Below, piece by piece: positions 34,012-45,378 of a DNA stretch of 64,000 nucleotides (position 1 is its first letter; the number at the start of each line of letters is the position of its first letter). Both the position numbers and the translations under genes were made by a program. Under the pieces are notes generated by a model. The model saw only the letters and a list, made by a program, of their open reading frames with translations, was not told the DNA's origin and did not search any database. The stretch is taken from positions 3,906,001 to 3,970,000 of the forward strand of contig LR590464.1 in the NCBI GenBank assembly GCA_901472455.1, in the 5' to 3' direction. This stretch comes from Leclercia adecarboxylata. GTDB taxonomy: Bacteria > Pseudomonadota > Gammaproteobacteria > Enterobacterales > Enterobacteriaceae.

Positions 34012-34356
34012 TCACTTTTTCGGGCGGTATTTTTCCGGCAGCTCCGGGACCGGGCGACGATCGTCGATAAGATGGCGAACGGTTAAAATCGGATGACGCC
34101 ACAACATCCGTGGCCCTGCCCAACGCATCACCTGTTTCATCTCTTCGCGTTTGGCCGGCTGATAGCAGTGTACCGGACACTGTTTGCAGGCCGGTTTCTC
34201 CTCGCCAAACACGCATTTATCCAGCCGCTTGTCGGCGTACTCATTCAGCGCCGGATAGTGCCCCGCGGCTTTCGATGCCTGCGGACACTGCTTTTCATAC
34301 AGCGCGATCATCTTGCGGATGGTCTCTTTTTCGCGCGCGATCCGTTTTCCTGACAT
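34012..34356 (-). CDS. ygbA: YgbA, nitrous-oxide-stimulated promoter family protein
   Basis: A 114-residue protein of the NsrR-regulated YgbA family, implicated in recovery from nitrosative stress; the biochemical role is unsettled. The core is KRIAREKETIRKMIALYEKQ and a Cys cluster CKQCPVHCYQPAKREEMKQV that may bind metal. I choose the ATG at 34356 (MSGKRIAREK) because homologues start there and the longer frame from 34383 runs into the probable NsrR site. It lies just upstream of mutS, as in E. coli. Confidence 0.85.
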   Translation of the reverse strand: MSGKRIAREKETIRKMIALYEKQCPQASKAAGHYPALNEYADKRLDKCVFGEEKPACKQCPVHCYQPAKREEMKQVMRWAGPRMLWRHPILTVRHLIDDRRPVPELPEKYRPKK

Positions 34357-34374
34357 GGCCTGATACCCACTAGA

Positions 34375-34397
34375 AAGTTGCATTTATAATACTCTTT
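34375..34397 (-). promoter_or_regulatory. Probable NsrR site of ygbA
   Basis: Plus-strand AAGTTGCATTT (34375-34385) matches the NsrR half-site AAGATGCATTT at 10 of 11 positions. After one base the second half TAATACTCTTT is weaker (6 of 11). It overlaps minus-strand -10-like TATTATAAA. Confidence 0.55.
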
Positions 34398-34486
34398 TTA
34401 GGCTGGATGTTCAGCCCGATTTCATATTTTACATTCCGTTTCCTGAAGGCGCTTCGCAGTTATAGGTTTGTCTTCGCCTCATTTTA

Positions 34487-34502
34487 CTGACATTTTATAC
34501 AG
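34487..34502 (+). promoter_or_regulatory. LexA-like box upstream of the SymE-family gene
   Basis: CTGACATTTTATACAG (within TACTGACATTTTATACAGGT) keeps the CTG-N10-CAG core of the SOS box, with one departure from CTGT-N8-ACAG (A for T at position 4). It lies 44 bp upstream of the ATG. Confidence 0.6.
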
Positions 34503-34545
34503 GTGTTTATGTCACCGGATCCTACCCTGCGAAAAAGGAGTTTCT

Positions 34546-34776
34546 ATGTCGGATATGCCCCTCTCCAGACCGAGCCGTCATCTCACCGTGGGCTATTTCA
34601 GAAAGCGTCACGAAGATCGTAAGACCAAAATTCCGACGCGCTACAGCGTGCATGCCGCGCTCAGTTTAAAAGGCGACTGGCTGGAAGAGGCGGGTTTTAA
34701 AACCCATTCCCAGGTGCGGGTGCTGGTCGAACAGGGGAAATTGGTGATTGAGCTGGTTCAGGAAAAGGCCTCGTAA
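34546..34776 (+). CDS. SymE-family toxin-like protein
   Basis: A 76-residue protein. SRHLTVGYFRKR, then LSLKGDWLEEAGFKTHSQVR and VLVEQGKLVIELV match the AbrB-fold SymE domain: 'LTVGY', 'LxLKGxWLxxAGF', 'VxVxxGxLVI'. E. coli SymE is an SOS-induced toxin whose mRNA is countered by the antisense RNA SymR. The ATG at 34546 follows AAGGAG with good spacing. A LexA-like box lies upstream. I could not identify an antisense promoter. It lies between ygbA and mutS. Confidence 0.75.
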   Translation: MSDMPLSRPSRHLTVGYFRKRHEDRKTKIPTRYSVHAALSLKGDWLEEAGFKTHSQVRVLVEQGKLVIELVQEKAS

Positions 34777-34889
34777 AGTCGCGACATTTTGCTGCGCCGG
34801 GTCTTTTTTTCATGCGACAATAGCGGCATTACACGACCCTAACGTCGCCTGAACAGCACTATTTTCAAAGAAATGGACATCATCACTCC

Positions 34890-37457
34890 ATGACCACTAC
34901 TGACAATTTCGACGCGCACACCCCCATGATGCAGCAGTATCTGAAGCTGAAAGCTCAGCATCCAGAGATCCTGCTGTTTTACCGGATGGGTGACTTTTAC
35001 GAGCTGTTTTATGACGATGCGAAACGGGCGTCACAACTGCTCGACATCTCGCTGACCAAACGCGGCGCTTCGGCCGGGGAACCGATCCCCATGGCCGGGA
35101 TCCCGCATCACGCGGTAGAGAATTACCTGGCGAAGCTGGTCAATCAGGGGGGAATCGGTCGCCATCTGCGAACAGATTGGCAATCCCGCCACCTCTAAAG
35201 GCCCGGTCGAGCGCAAAGTGGTGCGCATCGTTACGCCCGGCACCATCAGCGATGAAGCGCTGTTACAGGAGCGCCAGGATAACCTGCTTGCTGCTATCTG
35301 GCAGGACAGCAAAGGTTTCGGCTACGCCACACTGGATATTAGCTCCGGGCGTTTTCGCCTGAGCGAACCGGCCGACCGGGAAACCATGGCCGCCGAGCTG
35401 CAGCGCACCAATCCGGCTGAGCTACTGTACGCCGAAGATTTTGCCGAGATGGGGCTGCTCGAAGGCCGTCGCGGCCTGCGTCGTCGTCCACTGTGGGAAT
35501 TTGAAATAGATACCGCGCGCCAGCAGCTCAATCTGCAGTTTGGCACCCGCGATCTCACCGGCTTTGGGGTAGAAAATGCCCCGCGCGGCCTGTGCGCTGC
35601 TGGCTGTTTGCTGCAGTATGTGAAAGATACCCAGCGCACCGCCCTGCCGCATATCCGTTCCATTACTATTGAGCGCCAGCAGGACAGCATCATTATGGAT
35701 GCAGCCACCCGCCGTAATCTGGAGATCACCCAGAACCTGGCCGGTGGTGTCGAAAACACCCTCGCCTCGGTGCTCGACAGCACCGTCACCCCGATGGGCA
35801 GCCGAATGCTGAAACGCTGGCTGCATATGCCGGTTCGTGACATCGCCACCCTCACCGGACGCCAGCAGACCATTGGTGCCCTGCAGGACCGATACAGCGA
35901 ACTGCAACCGGTATTACGCCAGGTGGGTGATCTGGAGCGTATTCTGGCGCGTCTGGCGCTGCGCACCGCACGCCCGCGCGATCTCGCCCGGATGCGCCAC
36001 GCATTCCAGCAGTTGCCTGAACTACGCAGCCAACTGGCAGAGATCGACAGCGCGCCGGTGCAGAAGCTACGCGACGCGATGGGCGAATTCAGCGAACTGC
36101 GCGAACTGCTGGAAAACGCCATTATTGAATCCCCCGCCTGTGCTGGTACGCGACGGCGGCGTCATCGCTCCGGGGTACAACGAGGAGCTGGACGAGTGGC
36201 GAGCACTGGCCGACGGCGCAACAGATTATCTCGATAAGCTGGAGATCCGCGAACGTGAGCGGCTCGGGCTGGACACCCTGAAGGTGGGTTACAACGCGGT
36301 ACACGGCTACTTCATTCAAATCAGCCGCGGGCAGAGCCACCTGGCGCCCATCCACTATGTGCGCCGCCAGACGCTGAAAAACGCCGAGCGTTACATTATT
36401 CCTGAGCTGAAAGAGTACGAAGACAAAGTGCTCACCTCGAAGGGCAAAGCCCTGGCACTGGAAAAACAACTGTATGACGCTCTCTTCGATATGCTGATGC
36501 CGCACCTGGCAGATCTGCAGCAGAGCGCGACTGCATTGGCCGAGCTGGATGTGCTGGTTAACCTGGCGGAACGCGCCGAAACGCTGAACTACTGCTGCCC
36601 GACCTTTAGCGATAAACCTGGCGTACGCATTACTGAAGGCCGTCACCCGGTGGTTGAGCAGGTATTGAATGAGCCGTTCATCGCGAACCCGCTGAACCTG
36701 TCACCGCAGCGGCGCATGCTGATCATTACCGGGCCGAACATGGGCGGTAAAAGTACCTATATGCGCCAGACGGCGCTGATTGCCCTGCTGGGCCTATATC
36801 GGCAGCTACGTTCCGGCACAAAAAAGTAGAGATTGGCCCCATCGACCGTATCTTTACCCGCGTGGGTGCGGCGGACGATCTGGCGAGCGGTCGTTCAACC
36901 TTTATGGTGGAGATGACCGAAACCGCCAACATTCTGCACAACGCCACGGAGTACAGCCTGGTGCTGATGGATGAGATTGGCCGCGGAACCTCTACCTATG
37001 ACGGCCTGTCGCTGGCGTGGGCATGTGCCGAAAGCCTGGCCAATAAAATCAAAGCCCTGACCCTGTTTGCTACCCACTACTTCGAGCTGACCCAACTGCC
37101 GGAGAAGATGGAGGGCGTGGCAAACGTGCATCTGGATGCGCTGGAGCACGGGGATACCATCGCCTTTATGCACAGCGTGCAGGATGGCGCGGCGAGCAAA
37201 AGCTACGGTCTGGCCGTGGCTGCGCTGGCGGGGGTGCCGAAAGAGGTGATCAAGCGCGCACGTCAGAAGCTGCGCGAGCTGGAAAGCCTGGCGCCAAAAC
37301 GCGGCTGCGACCCAGGTAGACGGGACGCAGATGTCATTGCTGGTGCCAGCCGAAGAGACCTCCCCGGCGCTGGAAGCGCTGGAGAATCTTGACCCGGATA
37401 CTCTGTCGCCGCGTCAGGCGCTGGAGTGGATCTATCGGTTTGAAGAATCTGGTATAA
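34890..37457 (+). CDS. mutS: DNA mismatch repair ATPase MutS (six insertions)
   Basis: Recognises mismatches and recruits MutL. The mismatch-contacting FYELF is in [17 protein letters not shown], Walker A in [20 protein letters not shown], signature SRTMSTF-like [13 protein letters not shown], Walker [17 protein letters not shown] and the His loop FATHYFEL. Exactly six extra bases (near 35149, 36131, 36788, 36824, 37302, 37435) account for the span being six longer than an 853-codon gene. The tail is LEWIYRLKNLV. The start ATG is at 34890. Confidence 0.94.
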
Positions 37458-37466
37458 GTCCGACAC

Positions 37467-37496
37467 GCCCGGCGGCGCTACGCTTGCCGGGCCTGC
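37467..37496. repeat. REP element after mutS
   Basis: GCCCGGCGGCGCTACGCTTG then CCGGGCCTGC, a palindromic REP unit 10 bp after the mutS stop. Confidence 0.78.
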
Positions 37497-37560
37497 GTGA
37501 GCTGTGATGAACATCGCCGGTGACTAAATTCATCCGCCACTTAAGGGTAAAGGAGAAAGA

Positions 37561-37939
37561 ATGACCTGCTATGAAACAGAAATTATTGATGCTCACATCG
37601 CGTTAGAAAACTGGTTAGGCCTGGGGTGAAGGCAATCTCGTCCCCCTGCTCGCCCGTTTTCGTCAGGACTTCCTGATGATTGCGCCAACAGGCGCACATC
37701 TGGATCATCCCGCACTGGCGCGTTTCCTTGAGGCTCAGCGCGGCAGCCGTCCGGGGCTGAAGATCGTGATTGATGAATTAAAGACGTTACAAACCTGGGA
37801 CAACGGCGCAGTACTTCACTACCGCGAAACGCAAACCCGCCCCGATCAGCCGGTCAACGTGCGCTGGTCAAGTGCGGTACTGAATCAGGAAGGCGATACC
37901 ATAACCTGGCGTCTGCTGCACGAAACCACGCAGCTATAA
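37561..37939 (+). CDS. DUF4440/NTF2-like small protein (one insertion)
   Basis: A roughly 125-residue protein: MTCYETEIIDAHIALENWLG, then NLVPLLARFRQDFLMIAPTG and RWSSAVLNQEGDTITWRLLH. Its pattern of an N-terminal helix pair and a C-terminal sheet ending WRLLHETT suggests a SnoaL/DUF4440 fold. An extra G near 37625 (CTGGGGTGA for CTGGGTGAA) creates a false stop at codon 22. The ribosome site is AAAGGAG. It lies in the mutS-rpoS interval, known in enterobacteria for variable gene content. Function unknown. Confidence 0.65.
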
Positions 37940-37945
37940 CCAAAG

Positions 37946-37977
37946 AAAAAGGCCCGTCGAGAGACGGGCCTTTTTTG
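37946..37977. terminator. Bidirectional terminator between DUF4440 gene and rpoS
   Basis: AAAAAGGCCCGTC-GAGA-GACGGGCCTTTTTT, a strong stem with A-tract and T-tract, serving both convergent genes. Confidence 0.9.
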
Positions 37978-37990
37978 GATGAAAAGTTGC

Positions 37991-38985
37991 TTACTCACGG
38001 AACAGCGCTTCGATATTCAGCCCCTGGCCCTGCAGGATTTCACGCAGGCGACGCAGACCTTCTACCTGAATCTGACGAACACGTTCACGGGTCAGGCCGA
38101 TTTCACGACCGACGTCTTCCAGTGTCGCAGCTTCATACCCCAGCAGACCGAAACGACGTGCCAGCACTTCACGCTGTTTAGCGTTCAGTTCGAACAGCCA
38201 TTTGACGATGCTCTGTTTCATATCATCGTCCTGCGTGGTGTCTTCCGGGCCGTTGTCTTTTTCATCGGCCAGGATGTCCAGCAGCGCTTTCTCTGAATCG
38301 CCACCCAGCGGGGGTGTCGACGGAGGTAATACGCTCGTTGAGACGCAGCATACGGCTTACATCATCAACCGGCTTATCAAGCTGCTCGGCAATCTCTTCC
38401 GCACTTGGCTCGTGGTCCAGTTTATGGGACAACTCACGAGCGGTACGCAGATATACGTTCAGCTCTTTCACGATGTGAATAGGCAGGCGAATCGTACGGG
38501 TTTGGTTCATGATTGCCCGTTCGATGGTCTGTCGAATCCACCATGTCGCATATGTTGAGAAACGGAACCCACGTTCAGGGGTCAAATTTCTCTACCGCGC
38601 GGATCAGCCCCAGGTTGCCCTCTTCAATCAGATCCAGCAGAGCCAGACCACGATTGCTGTAACGACGGGCAATCTTGACCACCAGACGCAGGTTACTTTC
38701 AATCATACGACGGCGTGATGCCACATCACCACGTAGTGCCCGGCGCGCGAAATAAACTTCTTCTTCTGCTGTTAACAGTGGAGAGTATCCAATCTCTCCC
38801 AGATAAAGCTGAGTCGCGTCCAGCACACGTTGAGTGGCGCCCTGCGATAACAGCTCTTCTTCAGCTAAATCGTTATCACTGGGTTCCTCTTCTACTAAGG
38901 CTTTTTCATCAAAAACCTCAGCTCCGTTCTCATCAAATTCCGCATCTTCATTTAAATCATGAACTTTCAGCGTATTCTGACTCAT
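37991..38985 (-). CDS. rpoS: Stationary-phase sigma factor RpoS (two insertions)
   Basis: Sigma-38, 330 residues when corrected. Region 2 ([57 protein letters not shown]) and region 4 ([40 protein letters not shown]) are intact. Extra bases in G-runs at 38578-38581 and 38310-38314 break the frame. The N-terminus [20 protein letters not shown] fits the family. It is transcribed with nlpD upstream; its main promoter normally lies inside nlpD. Confidence 0.94.
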
Positions 38986-39045
38986 AAAGGTGGCTCCTAC
39001 CCGTGATCCCTGACCGAGACAACCGAAGTGGTATGTCCCGCCAAA

Positions 39046-40168
39046 TTATCGCTGCGGTAAATATTGCAGCGGGTTTACGGATTTCCCCTTGTAACGAATT
39101 TCAAAATGCAAGCGTGTAGAACTGGTTCCGGTGCTACCCATAGTAGCTATTTTTTGCCCCGCCTTAACTTCTTGTTGTTCCCGGACCAGCATCGTATCGT
39201 TATGGGCGTAGGCACTCAGGTAATCATCGTTGTGTTTTATGATAATAAGATTACCGTAACCCCGCAGAGCGTTACCGGCATATACCACGCGTCCATCTGC
39301 GGTCGCGATAATAGCCTGTCCCTTACTTCCTGCGATATCGACACCTTTATTTCCCCCCTCGGAGGAAGAAAAGTTCTCGATAACCTTGCCTTCAGTCGGC
39401 CAGCGCCATGAAGAGATTGGCGAGCTGGACGTCATACTGCTGGCAACGGGCACGGTAGAGCTAACGACAGGTGCCGTAACGGGCGCTGTGACAACAGCCG
39501 CAGCCCCTTTGTTGTTCGGCAACATCTTGTTAGCACTCTGTTCACCTGAATCCTCAGAATACGTAATTGTCGGTTGCGACGCAACCACTGTGCTTGATTT
39601 TTGCGCAGGCGTCACACTGTTATTTTGCGCCGTTACGTCAGCCACCGACACGGTATTGCCAGGCGTTAACGGTGCGCCAGTGTTATTGCCTACCTGTAGC
39701 GTTTGGCCAACTTCCAGACCATACGGGGCCTGAACGTTATTTCGCTGCGCAAGATCACGGAAATCGTTCCCGGTGATCCAGGCAATATAGAATAAAGTAT
39801 CGCCGCGTTTTACCCTGTACGTACTGCCGCCGGTATAGCTCCCTTTCGGAATGTTCCCATACTTACGGTTATACACAATGCGGCCATTTTCCGTCTGGAC
39901 AGGCTGATCCACTGGCTGAATCTGTACTGGCTGGGTAACCGGACGCTGAACAGGCTGAATTTGCGGTGGTTTGTTGTGTTGTGGTGCCCATCTTAGGCGG
40001 AGGGGTGATCAGCATGCCGCCGGATGAACTGCCGGATCCGCTGTTGCCGCCAACGGAACTCACCGGCGCAGGGGCATTATTTGAGGATGTACAACCTGCC
40101 AGCCACAGTGAAACCAGTGACAGTGCCGCAACTCGGCTGATGGTGAATTTTGGGCTTCCCGCGCTCAT
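39046..40168 (-). CDS. nlpD: Amidase-activator lipoprotein NlpD (frame broken)
   Basis: A roughly 370-residue outer-membrane lipoprotein that activates the amidase AmiC at septation. The lipobox is LWLAGC after [21 protein letters not shown] LysM domain lies around [22 protein letters not shown]-terminal LytM/M23 domain ([37 protein letters not shown]) lacks part of the zinc ligand set, as in the activator class. The frame changes in the Pro/Gln-rich linker near 39985, where one or two extra bases are likely. Confidence 0.9.
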
Positions 40169-40285
40169 TTATCCCCCAGGAATGTTTTTAGTTACCAGTG
40201 ACTTAAAATTAACCGTAGTGTCACGCGCTTTTGCGCCACAACCATACGCTGAATTGGCCTGAATAACCCTGGAAAAATCCGAGTC

Positions 40286-40908
<623 letters not shown>

Positions 40909-40915
<7 letters not shown>

Positions 40916-41670
40916 TGTGAGCTAACTCCGGCGCGATCCAGCCAGCCTGACACCACATCCTGCGCGTTATGCGCGGTCAAATCCACATGCAGAGGCGTGA
41001 CGGAAACGTACCCTTCGTCCACCGCGGCGAAGTCGGTATCCGGTCCCGCATCGTGTTTTTCACCCGGAGGGCCAATCCAGTACAGGGTATTACCCCGTGG
41101 ATCTTCCTGCGGAATCACTTTATCCGCCGGATGGCGACTGCCGCAACGCGTAACGCGAATGCCTTTAATTTGGTCCAGCGGCAGGTCCGGGACGTTGATA
41201 TTGAGGATCCGCCCGGTGCGCAGCGGCTCGCGGCTCAGCGCGCGCAAAATGGAGCAGGTCACCGCGGCAGCGGTGTCGTAATGCTGATGCCCGTTGAGCG
41301 ATACCGCCAGCGCAGGGAAACCGAGGTGGCGTCCCTCCATAGCGGCGGCCACGGTGCCGGAATAGATCACATCATCGCCCAGATTGGGGCCGGCATTAAT
41401 GCCGGAGACCACCACGTCCGGGCGCGGTCGCATTAGCGCATTGACGCCGAGAAAGACACAGTCCGTCGGAGTGCCCATCTGCACGGCGATATCGCCGTTA
41501 TCGAAAGTAAAGGTGCGAAGAGAGGACTCAAGGGTTAACGAGTTAGAAGCACCGCTGCGGTTACGATCGGGCGCCACGACCTGCACCTCAGCAAACTCTC
41601 GTAGCGCCTTGGCCAGCGTCTGAATGCCTGGCGCATGGATGCCGTCATCGTTACTCAGCAATATTCGCAT
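40909..41670 (-). CDS. surE: 5'/3'-nucleotidase SurE
   Basis: A complete 253-residue metal-dependent nucleotidase and exopolyphosphatase of the stationary-phase survival operon. The N-terminal [20 protein letters not shown] carries the DD metal ligands; [15 protein letters not shown] and [20 protein letters not shown] complete the site. The start at 41670 is chosen over ATG at 41715 because the family begins [10 protein letters not shown]. It overlaps the truD 3' end by 20 bp. Confidence 0.95.
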
Positions 41671-42703
41671 AGTCACCCGAAGTGTTGATAAGTTCCCTGA
41701 CAACACTGGTGGCAAAGCTACCTGCCGGCAGCCAGAAACGTAACTCGACGGTCACGTCATCCCACCAGTTCCAGCTCAACTGTTGCGGATAGAGCAGCAT
41801 CGCCCGGCGTGCCGCTTCGACTTTTTCCCGCACCAGCAGAGAGCATAATTCTGTTTCATCGGCGATCGCCGTCTGCTCAGCCTGCAGCGCCTCGCCCTGC
41901 GGCCCCCATTCGCCGGTACCCGGCAGGGCCGCGGTGATCAGCAGGGTTTTCGCATTGACGCGCGCCTGCAAATCAGCCATTTCTTCGTCTGTGGCAACGA
42001 ACCAGCTGCCGCGTCCCGCTAATTGTAGCGCATCCCCAACAACAACTTGATTCGCGTCTGTTTTTTTCAGACGCTCGCTTACGATTTGATTAAACAACGC
42101 ACTGCGGGCTGCCGACAACCAAAAACTGCGTTTATTGCGGTCACGCACCGGGGCATTGCTTTGCGCCCAGCGCAGCGCGCCCTGCAAGTTACTGCCGCCA
42201 ATACCAAAACGCTGGGCACCAAAATAGTTCGGCACGCCCTGCTCGCTGATGGCTTGCAGGCGTTTTTCGACGTCGTCGCGGTTGCTCACTTCACGCAGTA
42301 CCAGCGTAAAAGCATTGCCCTTTAACGCGCCGAGGCGCAATTTGCGCTTGTGACGAGCGTATTCAAGTACTTTACAGCCTTCAAGCTGGAACTGGCTTAA
42401 ATCCGGCATCCCATTACCCCGGTACGCGGGCGCAGAGCCACTGCTCGGTCACAGCTTGTTTATCTTTCTGCCCGGCGAAGCTCACCTCCACGGGCATGAA
42501 TTTTCAGGAACTTAGCAAGCGCCTCGGCCACAAAACGGGTGTTACAGCCCGTTTTTCAGGATCCGCACCAGAATGTGCTCGCCCTCGCCATCCGGCTCAA
42601 AGCCCAGATCTTCGATCACCACGAAATCTTCTGGATTGGCCTTTAGCAGGCCCGTGCCCTGTGGTTTACCGTGCAGGTACGTCAGGTTATCAAAGTCCGT
42701 CAT
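41651..42703 (-). CDS. truD: tRNA pseudouridine-13 synthase TruD (frame broken)
   Basis: About 349 residues; makes pseudouridine-13 in tRNA-Glu. The start is [18 protein letters not shown] at 42703, overlapping the ispF TGA as ATGA. Catalytic Asp80 lies in [15 protein letters not shown]-terminal [20 protein letters not shown] and [20 protein letters not shown] are intact. Extra G bases near 42543, 42495 and 42420 interrupt the N-terminal third; the rest (41651-42409) is clean. Confidence 0.91.
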
Positions 42704-43179
42704 TTGGCCGCCTTCACCAGCAGCGCCAAGGCTTCACAGGCGATACCTTCGCCACGCCCGACAAAGCCGAGCTTTTCCGTCGTGGTGGCTTTGACGTTGA
42801 CGTCGTCCATGTGGCAACCGAGATCTTCGGCAATAAACACCCGCATCTGCGGGATATGCGGCAGCATTTTGGGTGCCTGGGCAATAATGGTCACATCCAC
42901 GTTTCCGAGGGTATAGCCTTTGGCCTGAATACGACGCCAGGCTTCGCGCAGCAATTCGCGGCTGTCGGCCCCTTTGAAGGCCGGATCGGTGTCCGGGAAC
43001 AGTTTGCCGATATCGCCCAGCGCCGCGGCACCGAGCAGCGCGTCGGTTAACGCGTGCAGAGCAACATCGCCATCAGAATGAGCGAGCAGTCCTTTTTCAT
43101 AAGGGATGCGTACGCCGCCAATGATAATTGGGCCTTCACCGCCAAAGGCGTGTACGTCAAAACCATGTCCAATTCGCAT
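42700..43179 (-). CDS. ispF: 2-C-methyl-D-erythritol 2,4-cyclodiphosphate synthase IspF
   Basis: A complete 159-residue trimeric zinc enzyme of the MEP isoprenoid pathway. Starts [20 protein letters not shown] (Asp8 and His10 ligands); [20 protein letters not shown] holds His42, and [20 protein letters not shown] closes the active site. The start is coupled to ispD (TAATG) and the stop to truD (ATGA). No frame defects. Confidence 0.96.
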   Translation of the reverse strand: MRIGHGFDVHAFGGEGPIIIGGVRIPYEKGLLAHSDGDVALHALTDALLGAAALGDIGKLFPDTDPAFKGADSRELLREAWRRIQAKGYTLGNVDVTIIAQAPKMLPHIPQMRVFIAEDLGCHMDDVNVKATTTEKLGFVGRGEGIACEALALLVKAAK

Positions 43180-43894
43180 TATGCCTTCTCCTGATGGGGT
43201 CGAACGGGTAAGATAAAATTCTGCCAGCTGTAAATCTTCGGGGGCGCGTCACTTTTATATTATCTGCGCGCCCTTCAATGAGTTCCGGGTGGAAGCCGCA
43301 GTACTCCAGCGCCGAAGCTTCGTCGGTAATGGTTGGCCGCCTCGTTAAGCGCACGGGTTAAGCAGGCCTGCAACAATTCGCGGGGGAAAAATTGTGGTGT
43401 AAGCGCATGCCAGAGATCAACGCGCTCCACCGTGTGGGCGATGGCCGGAAGCCCCGGCTCGCCGCGCTTCATGGTATCGCGTACCGGCGTGGCGAGAATG
43501 CCGCCGACGCGGCTGGTTTCGCTGATGGCCAGCAGCCGTGCCAGGTCGTCCTGATGCAGGCACGGACGCGCCGCGTCATGCACCAGCACCCACTGCGCTT
43601 CACCGGCGGCCTGAAGACCTGCCAGCACCGAATCGGCGCGCTCTGCGCCACCATCCACAACGGTAACCTGCGGATGGCTGGGCAAGCGGCAACGCAGCAA
43701 AGCGGGTGTCGCCCCGGGCTGATGGCGATAACGACCCGCGTCACGCGTGGGTTCGCCAGCAGCGCCGCCACGGTGTGCTCAAGGATGGTTTTATCACCAA
43801 TTGAAAGGTACTGCTTGGGACATTCTGTCTGCATGCGCCGGCCAAACCCGGCGGCTGGCACTACGGCGCATACGTTCGAAAAAGTGACTGCCAT
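43179..43894 (-). CDS. ispD: 2-C-methyl-D-erythritol 4-phosphate cytidylyltransferase IspD (frame broken)
   Basis: Essential MEP-pathway enzyme, about 236 residues. [20 protein letters not shown] is the CTP-binding N-terminus; [20 protein letters not shown] and [20 protein letters not shown] follow. Corrected, it ends TRSTHQEKA, with TAA sharing a base with the ispF ATG. Breaks near 43700, 43330, 43235 and 43197 are extra bases, the last two both in C-runs on the coding strand. Confidence 0.9.
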
Positions 43895-43916
43895 GGCGTA
43901 ATAATCCTGGGCCTGA

Positions 43917-44228
43917 TTATCGGGTGTTTTGTACTGAGCCCTGGTTGCGTTTAGACGCATCCGGCACCAGACGATAGAAGGTTTCGCCCGGCTTAGTCAT
44001 GCTGAGTTCGTTGCGCGCGCGCTCTTCAATGGCTTCTTGTCCGCCATTGAGATCGTCAATTTCCGCAAACAGCTGATCGTTTCGCGCTTTAAGTTTGCTG
44101 TTTGTTGCCTGCTGCGCCGTCACGTCATCGCTGACACGACTGTAATCGTGTAGACCGTTCTTACCGAACCACAGTGAATACTGAAGCCAGACCAACAAAG
44201 CCAGCAACAGCAACGTAAGTTTACCCAT
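43917..44228 (-). CDS. ftsB: Cell division protein FtsB
   Basis: A complete 103-residue bitopic divisome protein. One N-terminal membrane helix ([20 protein letters not shown]) and a periplasmic coiled coil ([20 protein letters not shown]) pair with FtsL, and together they bind FtsQ. It lies 22 bp upstream of ispD. No frame defects. Confidence 0.95.
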   Translation of the reverse strand: MGKLTLLLLALLVWLQYSLWFGKNGLHDYSRVSDDVTAQQATNSKLKARNDQLFAEIDDLNGGQEAIEERARNELSMTKPGETFYRLVPDASKRNQGSVQNTR

Positions 44229-44389
44229 CCTGCCCCCTGAAAAACGGATCCCATAACTTTCCCCACGACTCTACATCGGGGCTACAGAGATGCCGCACCA
44301 TTGCGGGCAAATGTACCACATTTTTTTTTGCAGATTCGCGCAAGCCAACACCGTGTCACAGTTAGTGACGGTTTGAATTATGGCTGAAC

Positions 44390-44715
44390 TTATCCCCATG
44401 AGCCACAAAAATAACAGTCCGACCATCGCCACCACCGTCATCACGGTAGTAAATGAACTGTAGAGCAGCTTGCCGTTGAGCAGAGAGTGCAGCGCAATCC
44501 CGACCACCACAGCAACGGGCATCAGCGCCAGGAAGAAAGGCCAGGTATAGAGGAAAAAGAACAGCGTGTTACTGCCGTAAAACAGGAACGGGATGCCCAG
44601 TGCCATCAGCCATGACGCGAAAGCCGACAATCGCCCCTGGGAAAGACCAGGTCGTCTCGTCATTTGTCGATACCCTGTCCGACCCGGTGATAATGTAGTT
44701 TTCACTGTTTCGCAT
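44390..44715 (-). CDS. ygbE: DUF3561 inner-membrane protein YgbE (two insertions)
   Basis: A roughly 107-residue protein of unknown function with three predicted membrane helices: GIPFLFYGSNTLFFFLYTWP, FFLALMPVAVVVGIALHSLL and a last helix ending LLFLWLMG. The start MRNSENYIITGSDRVSTNDE at 44715 replaces a longer spurious frame. An extra base near 44617 breaks GFASWLMALG, and an extra G at 44393-44396 hides the stop after LWLMG (TAA at 44390-44392). Confidence 0.82.
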
Positions 44716-44772
44716 AGCTGATCCTGTGACCATGACATACCAATGGGGGGATCACCCCCCATCGATACTATC

Positions 44773-45378
44773 TCAGGATCTGATAATATCGCCCTGTCTG
44801 AGCAGGTCTAATAATTGGCTCACTAAATTTGTTACCAATTGTTGGCCTTCCAGATGAATTTCGGGCGCATCAGGGGTTTCATAAACTGCGTCAATACCGG
44901 TGAAATTTTTCAATTCACCCGCTCGGGCTTTTTTATACAGCCCTTTCGGATCGCGCTGCTCGCAGATCGCCAGCGGGGTATCAACAAAGACTTCGATAAA
45001 GCGGTTCTGGCCGACGCGCTCGCGCACAAACTGCCGCTCGGCACGGTGCGGCGAAATAAACGCCGTTAACACCACCAGCCCGGCATCGGCCATCAGGCTG
45101 GCCACTTCGCCCACCCGACGGATGTTCTCTTTGCGATCCGCATCGCTAAAGCCAAGATCGCTGCACAGTCCGTGACGCACATTGTCGCCATCCAGCAGAT
45201 AGGTGCTGACCCCTAACTTATGCAGCGCCTCTTCCAGTGCGCCCGCAACGGTAGATTTACCGGAGCCAGAAAGCCCGGTAAACCACAGCACAACTCCACG
45301 GTGACCGTGGAGTTGTTCGCGATCGGCTACGGTGACCGGATGAGGATGCCAGACGACGTTCTCATCATGCTGCGCCAT
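44773..45378 (-). CDS. cysC: Adenylylsulfate kinase CysC
   Basis: A complete 201-residue kinase converting APS to PAPS. P-loop [17 protein letters not shown] near residue 33; [20 protein letters not shown] carries the APS-binding residues. The start overlaps the cysN stop by one base. Last gene of cysG-D-N-C. No frame defects. Confidence 0.96.
   Translation of the reverse strand: MAQHDENVVWHPHPVTVADREQLHGHRGVVLWFTGLSGSGKSTVAGALEEALHKLGVSTYLLDGDNVRHGLCSDLGFSDADRKENIRRVGEVASLMADAGLVVLTAFISPHRAERQFVRERVGQNRFIEVFVDTPLAICEQRDPKGLYKKARAGELKNFTGIDAVYETPDAPEIHLEGQQLVTNLVSQLLDLLRQGDIIRS

Noticed and set aside
34890-37457. Programmed frameshifting or natural mutator allele of mutS
   Set aside because: Six scattered run insertions of the same kind as in eno and alaS, without slippery-site or stem-loop arrangement, point to sequence error.
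37991-38985. rpoS loss-of-function mutation as seen in laboratory strains
   Set aside because: Natural rpoS variation is common, but both lesions here match the window-wide insertion pattern, so no biological claim can be made.
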